A stretch of 64,000 nucleotides of DNA from Pelomonas lactea (lineage in GTDB: Bacteria > Pseudomonadota > Gammaproteobacteria > Burkholderiales > Burkholderiaceae_C), in assembly GCF_043555885.1 (NCBI RefSeq), contig NZ_JBIGHX010000007.1, forward strand, positions 1-64,000. The letters run 5' to 3'. Numbering within the stretch: the stretch's first letter is position 1; each line of letters starts with the position of its first letter. Positions 8,075-16,759 of the stretch are shown in pieces. The notes beneath the pieces were generated by a model, which was not told where the DNA came from, ran no database searches, and saw nothing but the letters and a program-made list of their open reading frames with translations. Position numbers and translations under genes: made by a program.

Positions 8075-9457
8075 TCAACCCACCCGAGCCGCATCCTGCC
8101 AGGCGTCCCGGTAGGCGCGCCAGCCAGCATGGTGCCAAGCTTTGACGGGCGCGCCCGCCGACTGGGCCTCACGGCCCCAGGCATCCAGCAGCCAGGCGCC
8201 GCAGGTCGTGCCGCTGCCGTCATCCGACACCACAACCTCTCGCCCGTCGGCCAGCCCCGCCAGCAGCGGGCCGAACCACGGGTTGGCCGTGAACGCACCT
8301 TCAACGACGACCCGGCCGCTGGCGCCCAGCGCATCCAGGCAGTGGTCGGTCATCAACGCCACGTACAGCGTGGCCAGCGCGGCGCGCTCCGCATCCGTCG
8401 CTGGCACGGTGCCCACGACGCGCCCGGCCTGCCCCGCAAACGGCCCGCCGGTCTCCGCAAAACACGGCAGCGCCATCGTCTGCCGTGCAACCAGCCGCTC
8501 GATGTCCGCGGCCGTGAACGGCGCCGGGCGCTCGCCCGCCAGGGCGCCGAACTCGCGCCCGCCCATGAAGCGCATGCAGGGCACGGCGTCGCCGAAGACG
8601 TTGCAGTTGGCCAGCATGTCCTGCGCCTCGACCAGCGGCCGGGTCGCCGAGCCCAGCGCCGCGGCGATGACCCAGGTGCCGGTGGACAACACCGTGCAGG
8701 GCCCGCTCTGTTGCAGCGTCAGCAGATGGCGCAGCAGCGACGCGTTGCTGTCGTGGATGCCGCAGACGATCTCGCAGTCGGCGGGCAGCCCGGTGTCGGC
8801 CGCCAGCTCGGGCCGCAGCGTGCCCAGCCGCGCCCAGGCGTCGCGCCGCTCGGGGAACAGACGCTCCCAGCCGGCACGTTCGACCAGGCTGGAGAAGCCG
8901 CCGCCGGCGGGGCGCCACAGGTCGGTGTGGCAGCCCAGCGAGGTGACCTCGCTGGCCGCCACGCCGCACAGCCGCCAGGCCCAGTACTGCGGGTACATCA
9001 GCACCTGCTTCGCCCGCGCGAACTCGGCCGGGAAGCGCGCAGCCAGCCAGTCCAGCTGGCGGCCGAGGTTCAGGCCCGCCGGCAGCTGCGGCGAGCCGCT
9101 CTCGTCGAAGGCCGGACGCAGCGCGGCGTAACGCGCCGCATCGGCCGCATCACCCGGCACATGCTCATAGTCCAGCACCGGCAGCACGAGGCCGGCGTCG
9201 TCCACCAGCGCCGCCGTGGCGCCATGCGTGACCGGCACGATGGCGCGGATGTGCGCCAGCGCCGACAGCTCGCGCAGCTGGCCCAGCATCCAGGCCCACA
9301 GCCGCTCGGTGTCGTGGTGCGGGTAAGGCGCCTCGCTGCGCACGGTGTTGGGCGTGCGCGCCTCGGCCAGCGTCTTGCCGTCGCCGTCGATGAGGGTCAG
9401 CTTGGCATTGGTCTTGCCGATGTCCAGGACAACCGTGCCAGGGATCAAAGCGCTCAA
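8075..9457 (-). CDS. rhaK: L-rhamnulokinase-type FGGY carbohydrate kinase
   Basis: This 460-residue cytoplasmic kinase is predicted to phosphorylate L-rhamnulose to L-rhamnulose 1-phosphate with ATP. The N-terminal phosphate-binding loop reads VVLDIGKTNAKLTL (about 9-22), and the C-terminal FGGY half includes VVVSDDGSGTTCGAW (about 421-435). The likely start is a TTG at 9457 whose last two bases overlap the TGA of the upstream regulator, giving a four-base TTGA junction. Its partners are the regulator, rhaD, rhaI and rhaM, as in rhizobial rhamnose loci. Other FGGY sugars such as fuculose cannot be excluded from sequence alone. Confidence 0.85.
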   Translation of the reverse strand: MSALIPGTVVLDIGKTNAKLTLIDGDGKTLAEARTPNTVRSEAPYPHHDTERLWAWMLGQLRELSALAHIRAIVPVTHGATAALVDDAGLVLPVLDYEHVPGDAADAARYAALRPAFDESGSPQLPAGLNLGRQLDWLAARFPAEFARAKQVLMYPQYWAWRLCGVAASEVTSLGCHTDLWRPAGGGFSSLVERAGWERLFPERRDAWARLGTLRPELAADTGLPADCEIVCGIHDSNASLLRHLLTLQQSGPCTVLSTGTWVIAAALGSATRPLVEAQDMLANCNVFGDAVPCMRFMGGREFGALAGERPAPFTAADIERLVARQTMALPCFAETGGPFAGQAGRVVGTVPATDAERAALATLYVALMTDHCLDALGASGRVVVEGAFTANPWFGPLLAGLADGREVVVSDDGSGTTCGAWLLDAWGREAQSAGAPVKAWHHAGWRAYRDAWQDAARVG

Positions 9458-10335
9458 GAGTTCAGCCCTGCGTGACGGTGGTAAGTGCCCGACTCCAGCA
9501 CGGCCGCATAGTCATGCGAACTCATGGCCGAAGCCTCCACCACGCGAGGGTCCACGGCTTCCGGTTCCACGGTGATGACGCGCACGCCGTAGTGCTCCAG
9601 CAGCTGCACCGCGCTGTCGGAGGCACCGGTGTCGGTGATGACGGTGGACACGCGGTTCAGCCCGCACAGCACCAGCCCGGCCTTGCGCTGGAACTTGGAG
9701 CTGTCCACCAGCACGACGAGTTCCTCGGCCTGGCCAATCAATCGCTTCTCGGCCTGGATCAGCAGCGGGTCGGCTTCCATCAGGCCCAGGATGGACAGGC
9801 CGTAGACGCCCATGAACATCTTGGCCGCGTAGTGGTGCTGGGCCACGTCGTTCTCGAACGGGCTCAGGATGACGTTCTGCTCGCGGTAGACCTTGCCGCC
9901 GGGCAGGATGATCTCGTTGTCGCTGGTGACGAGCAGGCGCTCAGCCATCAGAAACGAATTGGTGAGAATCTTGAGTTGTTTCTCGACGAGAAACTCCGCC
10001 ATCATGAACGTGGTGGTGCCGCCGTTGATGATGATGGTTTCACCGTTATTGCACATGGAGGTTGCATAACGGGCGATGGCGCGTTTTGCCGCAGTATTTT
10101 GCTGCGCGTTGTTTTGAAAAGTCTCGCTGCTTAGCGTATATGACTTTTTCTTTTGCTCCAGCCGCTGCGCACCGCCTCGCGTGCGGGTCAGCTGGTTTTT
10201 AGCAGCCAGCCAGGAAATATCCCGGCGCACCGTCGCGGCCGAGGCCGACAACCATTCCATCAGCTGCTGAACGCTGGCGTGCTCACGCTCGTCCAGCAGT
10301 TTGAGCAGACGCTTGTGCCTTTTGTGATTGATCAT
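9454..10335 (-). CDS. rhaR: DeoR-family transcriptional regulator of rhamnose catabolism
   Basis: This 293-residue regulator has an N-terminal DeoR helix-turn-helix (about 1-58, with SASAATVRRDISWL at its core) and a C-terminal sugar-phosphate sensor domain (about 80-250) containing IIINGGTTT and VVLVDSSKF. The chosen ATG at 10335 has AGGTGG six bases upstream; a GTG nine bases earlier is the alternative. The gene is divergent from rhaD and overlaps rhaK by four bases. DeoR proteins generally repress until a phosphorylated intermediate binds, so rhamnulose 1-phosphate is a reasonable inducer guess. Parts of the gene are poorer in GC than its neighbours. Confidence 0.88.
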   Translation of the reverse strand: MINHKRHKRLLKLLDEREHASVQQLMEWLSASAATVRRDISWLAAKNQLTRTRGGAQRLEQKKKSYTLSSETFQNNAQQNTAAKRAIARYATSMCNNGETIIINGGTTTFMMAEFLVEKQLKILTNSFLMAERLLVTSDNEIILPGGKVYREQNVILSPFENDVAQHHYAAKMFMGVYGLSILGLMEADPLLIQAEKRLIGQAEELVVLVDSSKFQRKAGLVLCGLNRVSTVITDTGASDSAVQLLEHYGVRVITVEPEAVDPRVVEASAMSSHDYAAVLESGTYHRHAGLNS

Positions 10336-10795
10336 GGAAGCCACCTAGTTCTCGGGCGCCCTCCTGCAGCGGCGGCGACCGTTGTCTCTTGGGAGTTGCC
10401 CGACCTCTTGGGGTGGGCATCGCTTTGCCGGATGGCACCGTCGTCGGCACCCTCTCGGGTCACGCCTCGGGCTGTTGGCCCCAGGGCGCCGTCGCCATGT
10501 TGCAGTGCGATCAAGATCGCTCAGATCGCAAGTGAAACACAGTTCCGAAAGCAGATTACGTCAATCCCAAGACAGGGTCAATCAGCAAACGATCATGGCC
10601 GTGAGCGTTTCGTGAGCGGCACCGCCGCGGTGCGCGCTTTCGCTCATCCTTTTGATTTCCTGACGACGCGTCGCGCCGCCGCGGGTGTTTCGGCTCACAC
10701 TGCGGCCCGTTTCCACCATGGACAACCCGCCGACGACGGGTACCGGGCCGCCGCGAGCCCCCGGGCAACGAATACGACTGAAACCAGGCAAGCTG
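10336..10795. promoter_or_regulatory. Divergent rhaR-rhaD control region with candidate operators
   Basis: This 460-base gap separates the regulator from the rhamnose operon and must hold both promoters. Two direct repeats stand out. AGATCGC occurs at 10514-10520 and again at 10523-10529. GTCAATC occurs at 10560-10566 and again at 10577-10583. Either pair could be a DeoR-type operator. The plus-strand frame is open through part of the gap, but no coding signal is convincing there. Confidence 0.4.
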
Positions 10796-12904
10796 ATGAC
10801 TGCAAATTCCCAAACTCCCGCGCAAACCCCGATCGTTTCCAAGTGGGACGACGCCGTGGCGGCGACTCTTAGCGAACCCGAACTGCTGCTGTATCGCTCC
10901 AACCTGCTGGGTTCGGATTTGCGCGTGACGAATTTCGGTGGCGGCAATACCTCGGCCAAGGTCACGATGCGCGACCACCTGACCGGCGACGACGTGCAGG
11001 TGCTGTGGGTCAAGGGCTCGGGCGGCGACCTGGGCTCCATCAAGCTGGATGGTTTCTCCACGCTCTACATGGACAAGCTGAATGCGCTGAAGAAGCGTTA
11101 TCGCGGCCTGGAGCATGAAGACGAGATGGTGGACTACCTGCCGCACTGCACGTTCAACCTGAACCCGCGTGCCGCGAGTATCGATACCCCCCTGCACGCC
11201 TACATCCCGAAGGCGCATGTGGACCACATGCACCCGGACGCCATCATCGCCATCGCCGCCTGCGCCGACAGCAAGCGCTTGACCGAGGTGATCTTCGGCG
11301 GTCAGCTGGGCTGGCTGCCCTGGCAGCGCCCCGGCTACGACCTGGGCCTGAAGCTCGAAGCGCTGGCCACGTCGCAGCCGAACCTGAAGGGCATCATCCT
11401 GGAAGGCCACGGCCTCTTCACCTGGGGTGACACCGCCAAGAGCTGCTACGAGATCACGCTGGAGATGATCCGCCTGGCCGAGCAGTGGCTGGGCGAGAAC
11501 GTCAAGCAGCCGGTGTTCGGCGGCGTCAAGACCATCACGCTGCCCGCCGAGCAGCGCGCCGCCATCGCCGCCCAGCTGATGCCCGCGCTGCGCGGCCGCA
11601 TCAGCGCCGGCGAGCGCAAGCTGGGCGACTTCAACGACAGCGCCGCCGTGCTGCAGTTCGTCGCCAGCAACGACCTGGCCGCGCTCGCCGCCCTGGGCAC
11701 CTCCTGCCCCGACCACTTCCTGCGCACCAAGATCCGCCCGCTGGTGCTGGACTTCGACCCGGCCAAGCCCGATGTCGACGCGCTGCTGGCCGGCCTGGAC
11801 AAGGCGCTGGAAGACTACCGCGCCGACTACACGGCCTACTACGAGCGCTGCAAGCGCGCCAACAGCCCGGCCGTGCGTGACGCCAACCCCGTCATCTACC
11901 TGATCCCCGGCGTCGGCATGCTGTCCTTCGCCAAGGACAAGGCCACCGCCCGCATCGCCGGCGAGTTCTACATCAACGCCATCAACGTGATGCGTGGTGC
12001 GAACGGCGTCGACAAGTACGTCGGCCTGCCCGAGCAGGAAGCCTTCGACATCGAGTACTGGCTGCTCGAAGAAGCCAAGCTGCAGCGCATGCCCAAGCCC
12101 AAGAGCCTGGCCGGCCGCGTGGCCCTGGTCACCGGCGGCGCCGGTGGCATCGGCCAGGCCGTCGCCCGCCAGCTGCTGCAGGAAGGTGCCTGCGTGATGC
12201 TGACCGACATCGACGCCGGCGCGCTGGCCGAAGCCCACGCCAACCTCGTGAAGGTGGCCGGCAAGGACAGCGTCGCCACCGTGCAAGGCAACATCACCTC
12301 CGAGAAGGAAGTGGAGGCCGTGCTGTCGGCCACCGCGCTGCGCTTCGGCGGCCTGGACATCCTCGTGTCCAACGCCGGCATCGCCTCGGCCGCCCCGCTG
12401 GAAGACACGACGCTGGAAATCTGGCAACGCAACCAGGACATCCTGGTGACCGGCTACTTCCTGGTCGGCCGTGGCGCCTTCCGCCTGATGAAGCAGCAGA
12501 AGATCGGCGGCTCCATGGTGTTCGTCGCCAGCAAGAACGGCCTGGTCGCCTCCGCCGGCGCGTCCGCCTACTGCACGGCCAAGGCCGCTGAAATCCACCT
12601 GGCCCGCTGCATCGCGCTGGAAGGCGCGGCCATCGGCGTGCGCGTCAACGTCGTCAACCCCGACGCCGTCATCCGCGGCTCGCGCATCTGGGACGGCAAG
12701 TGGAAGGAAGAGCGTGCCGCGTCCAACAAGATCGACAGCGACAACATCGAAGAGTTCTACCGCCAGCGCAGCATGCTCAAGCTCAGTGTGCTGCCGGAGG
12801 ACATCGCCGAGGCGGTGTACTTCATGGCCAGCGACAAGTCCGGCAAGAGCACGGGTAACGTGCTGAACGTGGACGCCGGCAACGCCGCAGCGTTTACTCG
12901 TTGA
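10796..12904 (+). CDS. rhaD: Bifunctional rhamnulose-1-phosphate aldolase / short-chain dehydrogenase
   Basis: This 702-residue fusion is predicted to split L-rhamnulose 1-phosphate into dihydroxyacetone phosphate and L-lactaldehyde and to oxidise the lactaldehyde. The N-terminal half (about 15-420) is a class II aldolase with metal-binding histidines in VDHMHPDA and EGHGLF. The C-terminal half (about 440-700) is a short-chain dehydrogenase with the nucleotide site TGGAGGIG (about 446-453) and catalytic YCTAK (Tyr592, Lys596). The frame is open from 10685, but the ATG at 10796 gives the usual family length. It leads the rhamnose operon and ends 19 bases before rhaI. Confidence 0.92.
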   Translation: MTANSQTPAQTPIVSKWDDAVAATLSEPELLLYRSNLLGSDLRVTNFGGGNTSAKVTMRDHLTGDDVQVLWVKGSGGDLGSIKLDGFSTLYMDKLNALKKRYRGLEHEDEMVDYLPHCTFNLNPRAASIDTPLHAYIPKAHVDHMHPDAIIAIAACADSKRLTEVIFGGQLGWLPWQRPGYDLGLKLEALATSQPNLKGIILEGHGLFTWGDTAKSCYEITLEMIRLAEQWLGENVKQPVFGGVKTITLPAEQRAAIAAQLMPALRGRISAGERKLGDFNDSAAVLQFVASNDLAALAALGTSCPDHFLRTKIRPLVLDFDPAKPDVDALLAGLDKALEDYRADYTAYYERCKRANSPAVRDANPVIYLIPGVGMLSFAKDKATARIAGEFYINAINVMRGANGVDKYVGLPEQEAFDIEYWLLEEAKLQRMPKPKSLAGRVALVTGGAGGIGQAVARQLLQEGACVMLTDIDAGALAEAHANLVKVAGKDSVATVQGNITSEKEVEAVLSATALRFGGLDILVSNAGIASAAPLEDTTLEIWQRNQDILVTGYFLVGRGAFRLMKQQKIGGSMVFVASKNGLVASAGASAYCTAKAAEIHLARCIALEGAAIGVRVNVVNPDAVIRGSRIWDGKWKEERAASNKIDSDNIEEFYRQRSMLKLSVLPEDIAEAVYFMASDKSGKSTGNVLNVDAGNAAAFTR

Positions 12905-12923
12905 TCGGGCCCAGGAGACTCTC

Positions 12924-14219
12924 ATGACCAAGTACATCATCGACGCCGGCCAGGTCGAGCAGCACAACGCCAAGCTGCGCGCCGAGCTGCAGGCCGACTA
13001 CGACGCACTGGGCGGCATGCTGGCCCGCCGCGGCGTGGACATCGAGGCGCTGACCGCCAAGGCCCAGACCTTCGGCGTGGCCGTGCCCTCCTGGGGCGCC
13101 GGCACCGGCGGCACGCGCTTTGCGCGCTTCCCCGGCAAGGGCGAGCCCCGTGACGTGACCGAGAAGCTGGAAGACTGCGCCGTCATCAACCAGCTCACGC
13201 GCGCCACGCCGGCCGTGTCGCTGCACTTTCCGTGGGACAAGCCCAGCGACCCGAAGGCGCTGCGCCAGCAGGCCGACGAGCTGGGCCTGGGCTTCGACGC
13301 CGTCAACAGCAACACCTTCCAGGACCAGGCGGGCCAGGCCCACACCTACAAGTTCGGCAGCCTGACCTCCACGAGCCAGGCCTCCCGCGAGCAGGCTGTC
13401 CAGCACAACATCGACTGCATCGAGCTGGGCAAGACGCTGGGCTCCAAGGGCCTGACGGTGTGGGTGGGCGACGGCGCCAACTTCCCCGGCCAGAGCAACC
13501 TGCGCGGCGCGCTGGAGCGCTACATCGACTCTGCCCGCGGCATCTACGCCGCGCTGCCGGACGACTGGCTGATGTACATCGAGCACAAGCTGTTCGAGCC
13601 GGCGTTCTACTGCAGCGTCATCGCCGACTGGGGCACCAGCTTTGCCGTGGCGCAGACGCTGGGCCCGAAGGCCAAGTGCCTGGTGGACCTGGGCCACCAC
13701 GCGCCCAACACCAACATCGAGATGATCGTGGCCCGCCTGGCGCAGTTCGGCAAGCTGGGCGGCTTCCACTTCAACGACAGCAAGTACGGCGACGACGACC
13801 TGGACTCGGGCTCCATCGACCCGTTCCAGCTGTTCCTCGTCTTCAACGAGCTGGCCGATGCCACGCTGCGTGACGGCACCTTCAGCCCGGCCTACATGCT
13901 GGACCAGTCGCACAACGTGACCGACCCCATCGAGAGCCTGATGAGCAGCGCCGTCGAGGTGCAGCGCGCCTTCGTGCAGGCCGCGCTGGTGGACCGCGCC
14001 GCGCTGGCCGGCTTCCAGGAAGGCAACGACGTGCTGCAGGCCGCGCAGACGCTGAAGAAGGCCTTCCGCACCGACGTGAGCCCCGTCCTCGCGATGGCCC
14101 GCCTGCGTTCGGGCGGCGCGATCGACCCGGTCGCAGCCTACCGCGCCAGCGGCTACCGCGAGCAGGTCGCCGTCAAGCGTCCGCCCAAGGCTGGCGCTTC
14201 GGGTTCCGGCATCGTCTGA
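12924..14219 (+). CDS. rhaI: L-rhamnose isomerase, Pseudomonas stutzeri / rhizobial subtype
   Basis: This 431-residue cytoplasmic TIM-barrel sugar isomerase converts L-rhamnose to L-rhamnulose. Metal-ligand regions of the family are visible: WVGDGANFPGQ (about 178-188), IEHKLFEPAFY (about 218-228), LVDLGHHAPNTN (about 253-264) and GGFHFNDSKYGDDDLDSG (about 277-294). The sequence matches the long catabolic subtype rather than E. coli RhaA. CAGGAGA lies seven bases before the ATG. It follows rhaD with a short gap, and a strong hairpin lies just after its stop. Confidence 0.92.
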   Translation: MTKYIIDAGQVEQHNAKLRAELQADYDALGGMLARRGVDIEALTAKAQTFGVAVPSWGAGTGGTRFARFPGKGEPRDVTEKLEDCAVINQLTRATPAVSLHFPWDKPSDPKALRQQADELGLGFDAVNSNTFQDQAGQAHTYKFGSLTSTSQASREQAVQHNIDCIELGKTLGSKGLTVWVGDGANFPGQSNLRGALERYIDSARGIYAALPDDWLMYIEHKLFEPAFYCSVIADWGTSFAVAQTLGPKAKCLVDLGHHAPNTNIEMIVARLAQFGKLGGFHFNDSKYGDDDLDSGSIDPFQLFLVFNELADATLRDGTFSPAYMLDQSHNVTDPIESLMSSAVEVQRAFVQAALVDRAALAGFQEGNDVLQAAQTLKKAFRTDVSPVLAMARLRSGGAIDPVAAYRASGYREQVAVKRPPKAGASGSGIV

Positions 14220-14238
14220 GGAAGAAGACACCCACAGG

Positions 14239-14299
14239 GCCACAGGCGCACGGAGACACAGAGAGACCGGTTTTCTCTGTGACTCCGTGTCTCTGTGGC
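14239..14299. repeat. Long symmetrical hairpin between rhaI and the GH28 gene
   Basis: Three matched seven-base segments form one interrupted stem: GCCACAG (14239-14245) with CTGTGGC (14293-14299), CACGGAG (14249-14255) with CTCCGTG (14283-14289), and ACAGAGA (14258-14264) with TCTCTGT (14274-14280). Symmetrical internal loops of three and two bases separate them and a nine-base loop caps the stem. No run of T follows, so it is a poor intrinsic terminator. It looks more like a dispersed intergenic repeat or an mRNA-processing and stability element. Confidence 0.8.
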
Positions 14300-14335
14300 T
14301 TGTTCCTTTCTTGAGCTGGCGATCAGGCGCAACGG

Positions 14336-15700
14336 ATGAACGCTCATGACTTCGGCGCACGCGGTGACGGCATCACGCTCGACACGCGCGCCCTGCAGGC
14401 GGCCATCGATGCCGCGGCGCTGCGGCGTGCAGAGTTGCGCCTGAGCCCCGGCGTCTACCTGACAGGCGCCCTCTTCCTGAAGACCGGCATGACGCTGCGG
14501 CTGGACCGCGGTGCCACAATGCTGGGCTCGCGCGACCTGTCTGACTACCCGCTGCTGCCCACCCGCGTCGCCGGCATCGAGATGCGCTGGCCGGCGGCCC
14601 TCGTCAACATCTACGGCGAGCACGACGTGGCCCTCACCGGCGAAGGCTGCATCGACGGCGACGGCCAGGTCTTCTGGGACAGCTACTGGGCGCTGCGCGC
14701 CAGCTACGAGCCGCGCGGCCTGCGCTGGGCCTCCGACTACGACTGCCAGCGCCCGCGGCTCATCCAGGTTTATGCATCGTCCCGCGTCACCCTTGGCGAC
14801 GGGCTGCTGCTGCGCCGCTCCGGCTTCTGGACGCTGCACCTCTGCTACAGCGAGGACATCAGCGTCGACGGCATCACCATCCGCAACAACGACGAGGCGC
14901 GCGGCCCATCGACGGACGGCATCGACATCGACTCCTGCCGCCGCGTGACCGTCCGCCACGCCGACATCGCCGTCAACGACGATGCCCTCTGCCTGAAGGC
15001 CGGCCGCGACGCCGACGGCCTGCGCGTGGCGCGCCCCTGCGAGGACATCACCATCAGCGACTGCATCGTCCGCGACGGCGCCGCCGGCCTCACCTTCGGC
15101 AGCGAGACCTCGGGCGGCTTCAGGCGCATCACCGCCCAGCGCATCGACGTGCATGCCCCGGTACCCGTGGGGCTGCTGTTCAAGAGCGCGCCGACGCGCG
15201 GCGGCTTCATCGACGGCGTGTTCATCAGCGGCCTGAGCCTTCACGACGTGCCGGTCGCGATGCGCGCGACGATGAACTGGAACCCGGCCTACAGCCGCGC
15301 CCACATCCCCGACGCCGAGCGCGCGCATGCGCCGGCGCACTGGCTGGCGCTGGCCGCGCCAGTGTCGCCGGCGCAAGGGCGCACGCAGGTCCGCGGCGTG
15401 ACGATCAACGGGCTGCGCGCCCGTGGCGCCGAGGTCGCCTTCGAGGTGGATGCCGACAGCCACGCGCCGCTGAGCGACTTCCGCTTCACCGACCTGGACC
15501 TGCAGGCCCGCCGCGGCGGGCATGTGCTGGACGCGCTGGGCTGGCGCTTCGCGAACTGCAGGCTGCAGCTGGGCACGCCCATCGCGCTGGGGCCCGGGGC
15601 GGCGCTGGCGGGCCTGAGCACGGAACACTGGTCCGTCGACCCCGCGCTGCAGCGCCGCGATGTGTCAAGCCGCCCCATGGCCGAACAAGACGTTCTCTAG
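14336..15700 (+). CDS. Glycoside hydrolase family 28, cytoplasmic (polygalacturonase fold)
   Basis: This 454-residue right-handed beta-helix enzyme is of the polygalacturonase/rhamnogalacturonan hydrolase family. The catalytic aspartate region reads STDGIDIDS (Asp194 in the NTD-like site) and NDDALCLKAG (Asp215, Asp216). LTFGSETSGG replaces the usual GHG-containing block, and FKSAPTRGG stands where RIK is typical. The protein begins straight into the fold at NAHDFGARGDG, with no signal peptide, so it should act in the cytoplasm on imported oligosaccharides. It sits between rhaI and the rhamnose mutarotase, which points to galacturonosyl-rhamnose fragments as substrate. The exact bond cut cannot be read from sequence. 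Confidence 0.88.
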   Translation: MNAHDFGARGDGITLDTRALQAAIDAAALRRAELRLSPGVYLTGALFLKTGMTLRLDRGATMLGSRDLSDYPLLPTRVAGIEMRWPAALVNIYGEHDVALTGEGCIDGDGQVFWDSYWALRASYEPRGLRWASDYDCQRPRLIQVYASSRVTLGDGLLLRRSGFWTLHLCYSEDISVDGITIRNNDEARGPSTDGIDIDSCRRVTVRHADIAVNDDALCLKAGRDADGLRVARPCEDITISDCIVRDGAAGLTFGSETSGGFRRITAQRIDVHAPVPVGLLFKSAPTRGGFIDGVFISGLSLHDVPVAMRATMNWNPAYSRAHIPDAERAHAPAHWLALAAPVSPAQGRTQVRGVTINGLRARGAEVAFEVDADSHAPLSDFRFTDLDLQARRGGHVLDALGWRFANCRLQLGTPIALGPGAALAGLSTEHWSVDPALQRRDVSSRPMAEQDVL

Positions 15701-15713
15701 GAGACAAAGCAAC

Positions 15714-16040
15714 ATGAGCGACCACGAGATCCGCGCCTTCAAGATGCAACTCAAGCCCGGCGTGGTGCCTGAGTACAAGAAGCGCCACGACGAGCTGTGG
15801 CCCGACCTGGCCGAGGCACTGCGCGGCGCCGGCATCTTTGACTACTCCATCTTCCTGGACGAGTCCACGCTGAGCCTATTCGCGGTGCTCAAGCTCAAGC
15901 CGGGCTACCCGATCGACGAATTGCCCACGTTGCCCGTCATGCGGCGTTGGTGGGACTACATGGCACCGCTGATGGAGGTCGAACCCGACAACAAGCCGCG
16001 CCAATGGGACCTGCCCTCCGTCTTCCACTTTGCGGGCTGA
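15714..16040 (+). CDS. rhaM: L-rhamnose mutarotase
   Basis: This 108-residue enzyme interconverts alpha and beta anomers of L-rhamnose, supplying the form RhaI uses. The family signature is seen in FKMQLKPGVVPEYKKRHDELWPDL, quoted here as overlapping pieces FKMQLKPG and YKKRHDELWP, and in the C-terminal WWDYMAPLMEV. His23 and the tryptophan pair in RRWWDYM are expected active-site residues. The ATG at 15714 has AGGAGA ten bases upstream. The last 37 bases overlap the next gene in another frame. Confidence 0.9.
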   Translation: MSDHEIRAFKMQLKPGVVPEYKKRHDELWPDLAEALRGAGIFDYSIFLDESTLSLFAVLKLKPGYPIDELPTLPVMRRWWDYMAPLMEVEPDNKPRQWDLPSVFHFAG

Positions 16041-16759
16041 TCGTCAGCCTGCCGCTGATGGCCGGCGCGTGGTGCGAGCCACCACGCAAGCTGGAGCCCG
16101 TCGCCGCTGACGACTTCCGCACCGGCCTGGCCCGCTGGCGGCTGGAGGCCGAAGACGCGCGCGCCGTCGTCACGGCCCAGGGCGGCGTGCTGGACATCGC
16201 CACGCCCGCGGGCCTGTCGCTGTGGTGGCGCGAGCCGCTGGCCGGCGACTACGCCATCCGCTTCACGGCCGTCGCCCTGCCCGCCCCGGCCAGCGCCGGC
16301 GAACACGCGGGCCGCATCTCCGACCTGAACATGTTCTGGAATGCACTCGAGGCCGATGGCGGCGAGCCCTACCCGCGCAGCGGCAAGTTCGCCGGCTACG
16401 ACGCGCTGCCCACCTACTACGCCGGCTTCGGCGCCAACGGCAACACGACGACGCGGCTGCGCCTGTACGACGGCGCCCAGCGCCGCCTGCTCGCCGGATT
16501 CGCCGACGGCGCCGTTGCCGAGCCCGGCGAGCGCCCGATGACGCGCGAGACCCGGCTGCTGGCCGGCCAACCGCTCAGCATCGAGATTGTTTCGCGTCAA
16601 CCCACGCCAGCCGATCCCGTTCACCTGCGCTGGTCCGCCGGCAGCAACGAAGTCTTTACGCGCGCCGACGCCAATCCCCGCCTGCACGGCTACTTCGCGC
16701 TGAGGACAACAGCCAGCCGGTTGCAGGTCAGAGACTTCCAAATACTCAGCTGCCGATGA
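16004..16759 (+). CDS. Exported DUF6250-like protein of a carbohydrate cluster
   Basis: This 251-residue protein has a signal peptide (about 1-22, MGPALRLPLCGLIVSLPL then MAGAW) and a single beta-sandwich-like domain. Motifs LARWRLEAED, SLWWREPLAGDYAIRF and GRISDLNMFWNA match what I recall of the DUF6250 family, found beside glycosidases in gut and soil bacteria. The ATG at 16004 lies inside the mutarotase gene, giving a 37-base overlap; the frame is open further upstream but only this start gives a signal peptide. Its stop overlaps the GH51 start by four bases. It may be a lyase, a glycosidase or a binding module; its activity is unknown to me. Confidence 0.7.
   Translation: MGPALRLPLCGLIVSLPLMAGAWCEPPRKLEPVAADDFRTGLARWRLEAEDARAVVTAQGGVLDIATPAGLSLWWREPLAGDYAIRFTAVALPAPASAGEHAGRISDLNMFWNALEADGGEPYPRSGKFAGYDALPTYYAGFGANGNTTTRLRLYDGAQRRLLAGFADGAVAEPGERPMTRETRLLAGQPLSIEIVSRQPTPADPVHLRWSAGSNEVFTRADANPRLHGYFALRTTASRLQVRDFQILSCR

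Noticed and set aside
8000..8140. C-terminal extension of rhaK into the repeat element
   Set aside because: The kinase ends at a stop at 8075 and its length already matches the family; the overlapping minus-strand frame is a shadow.
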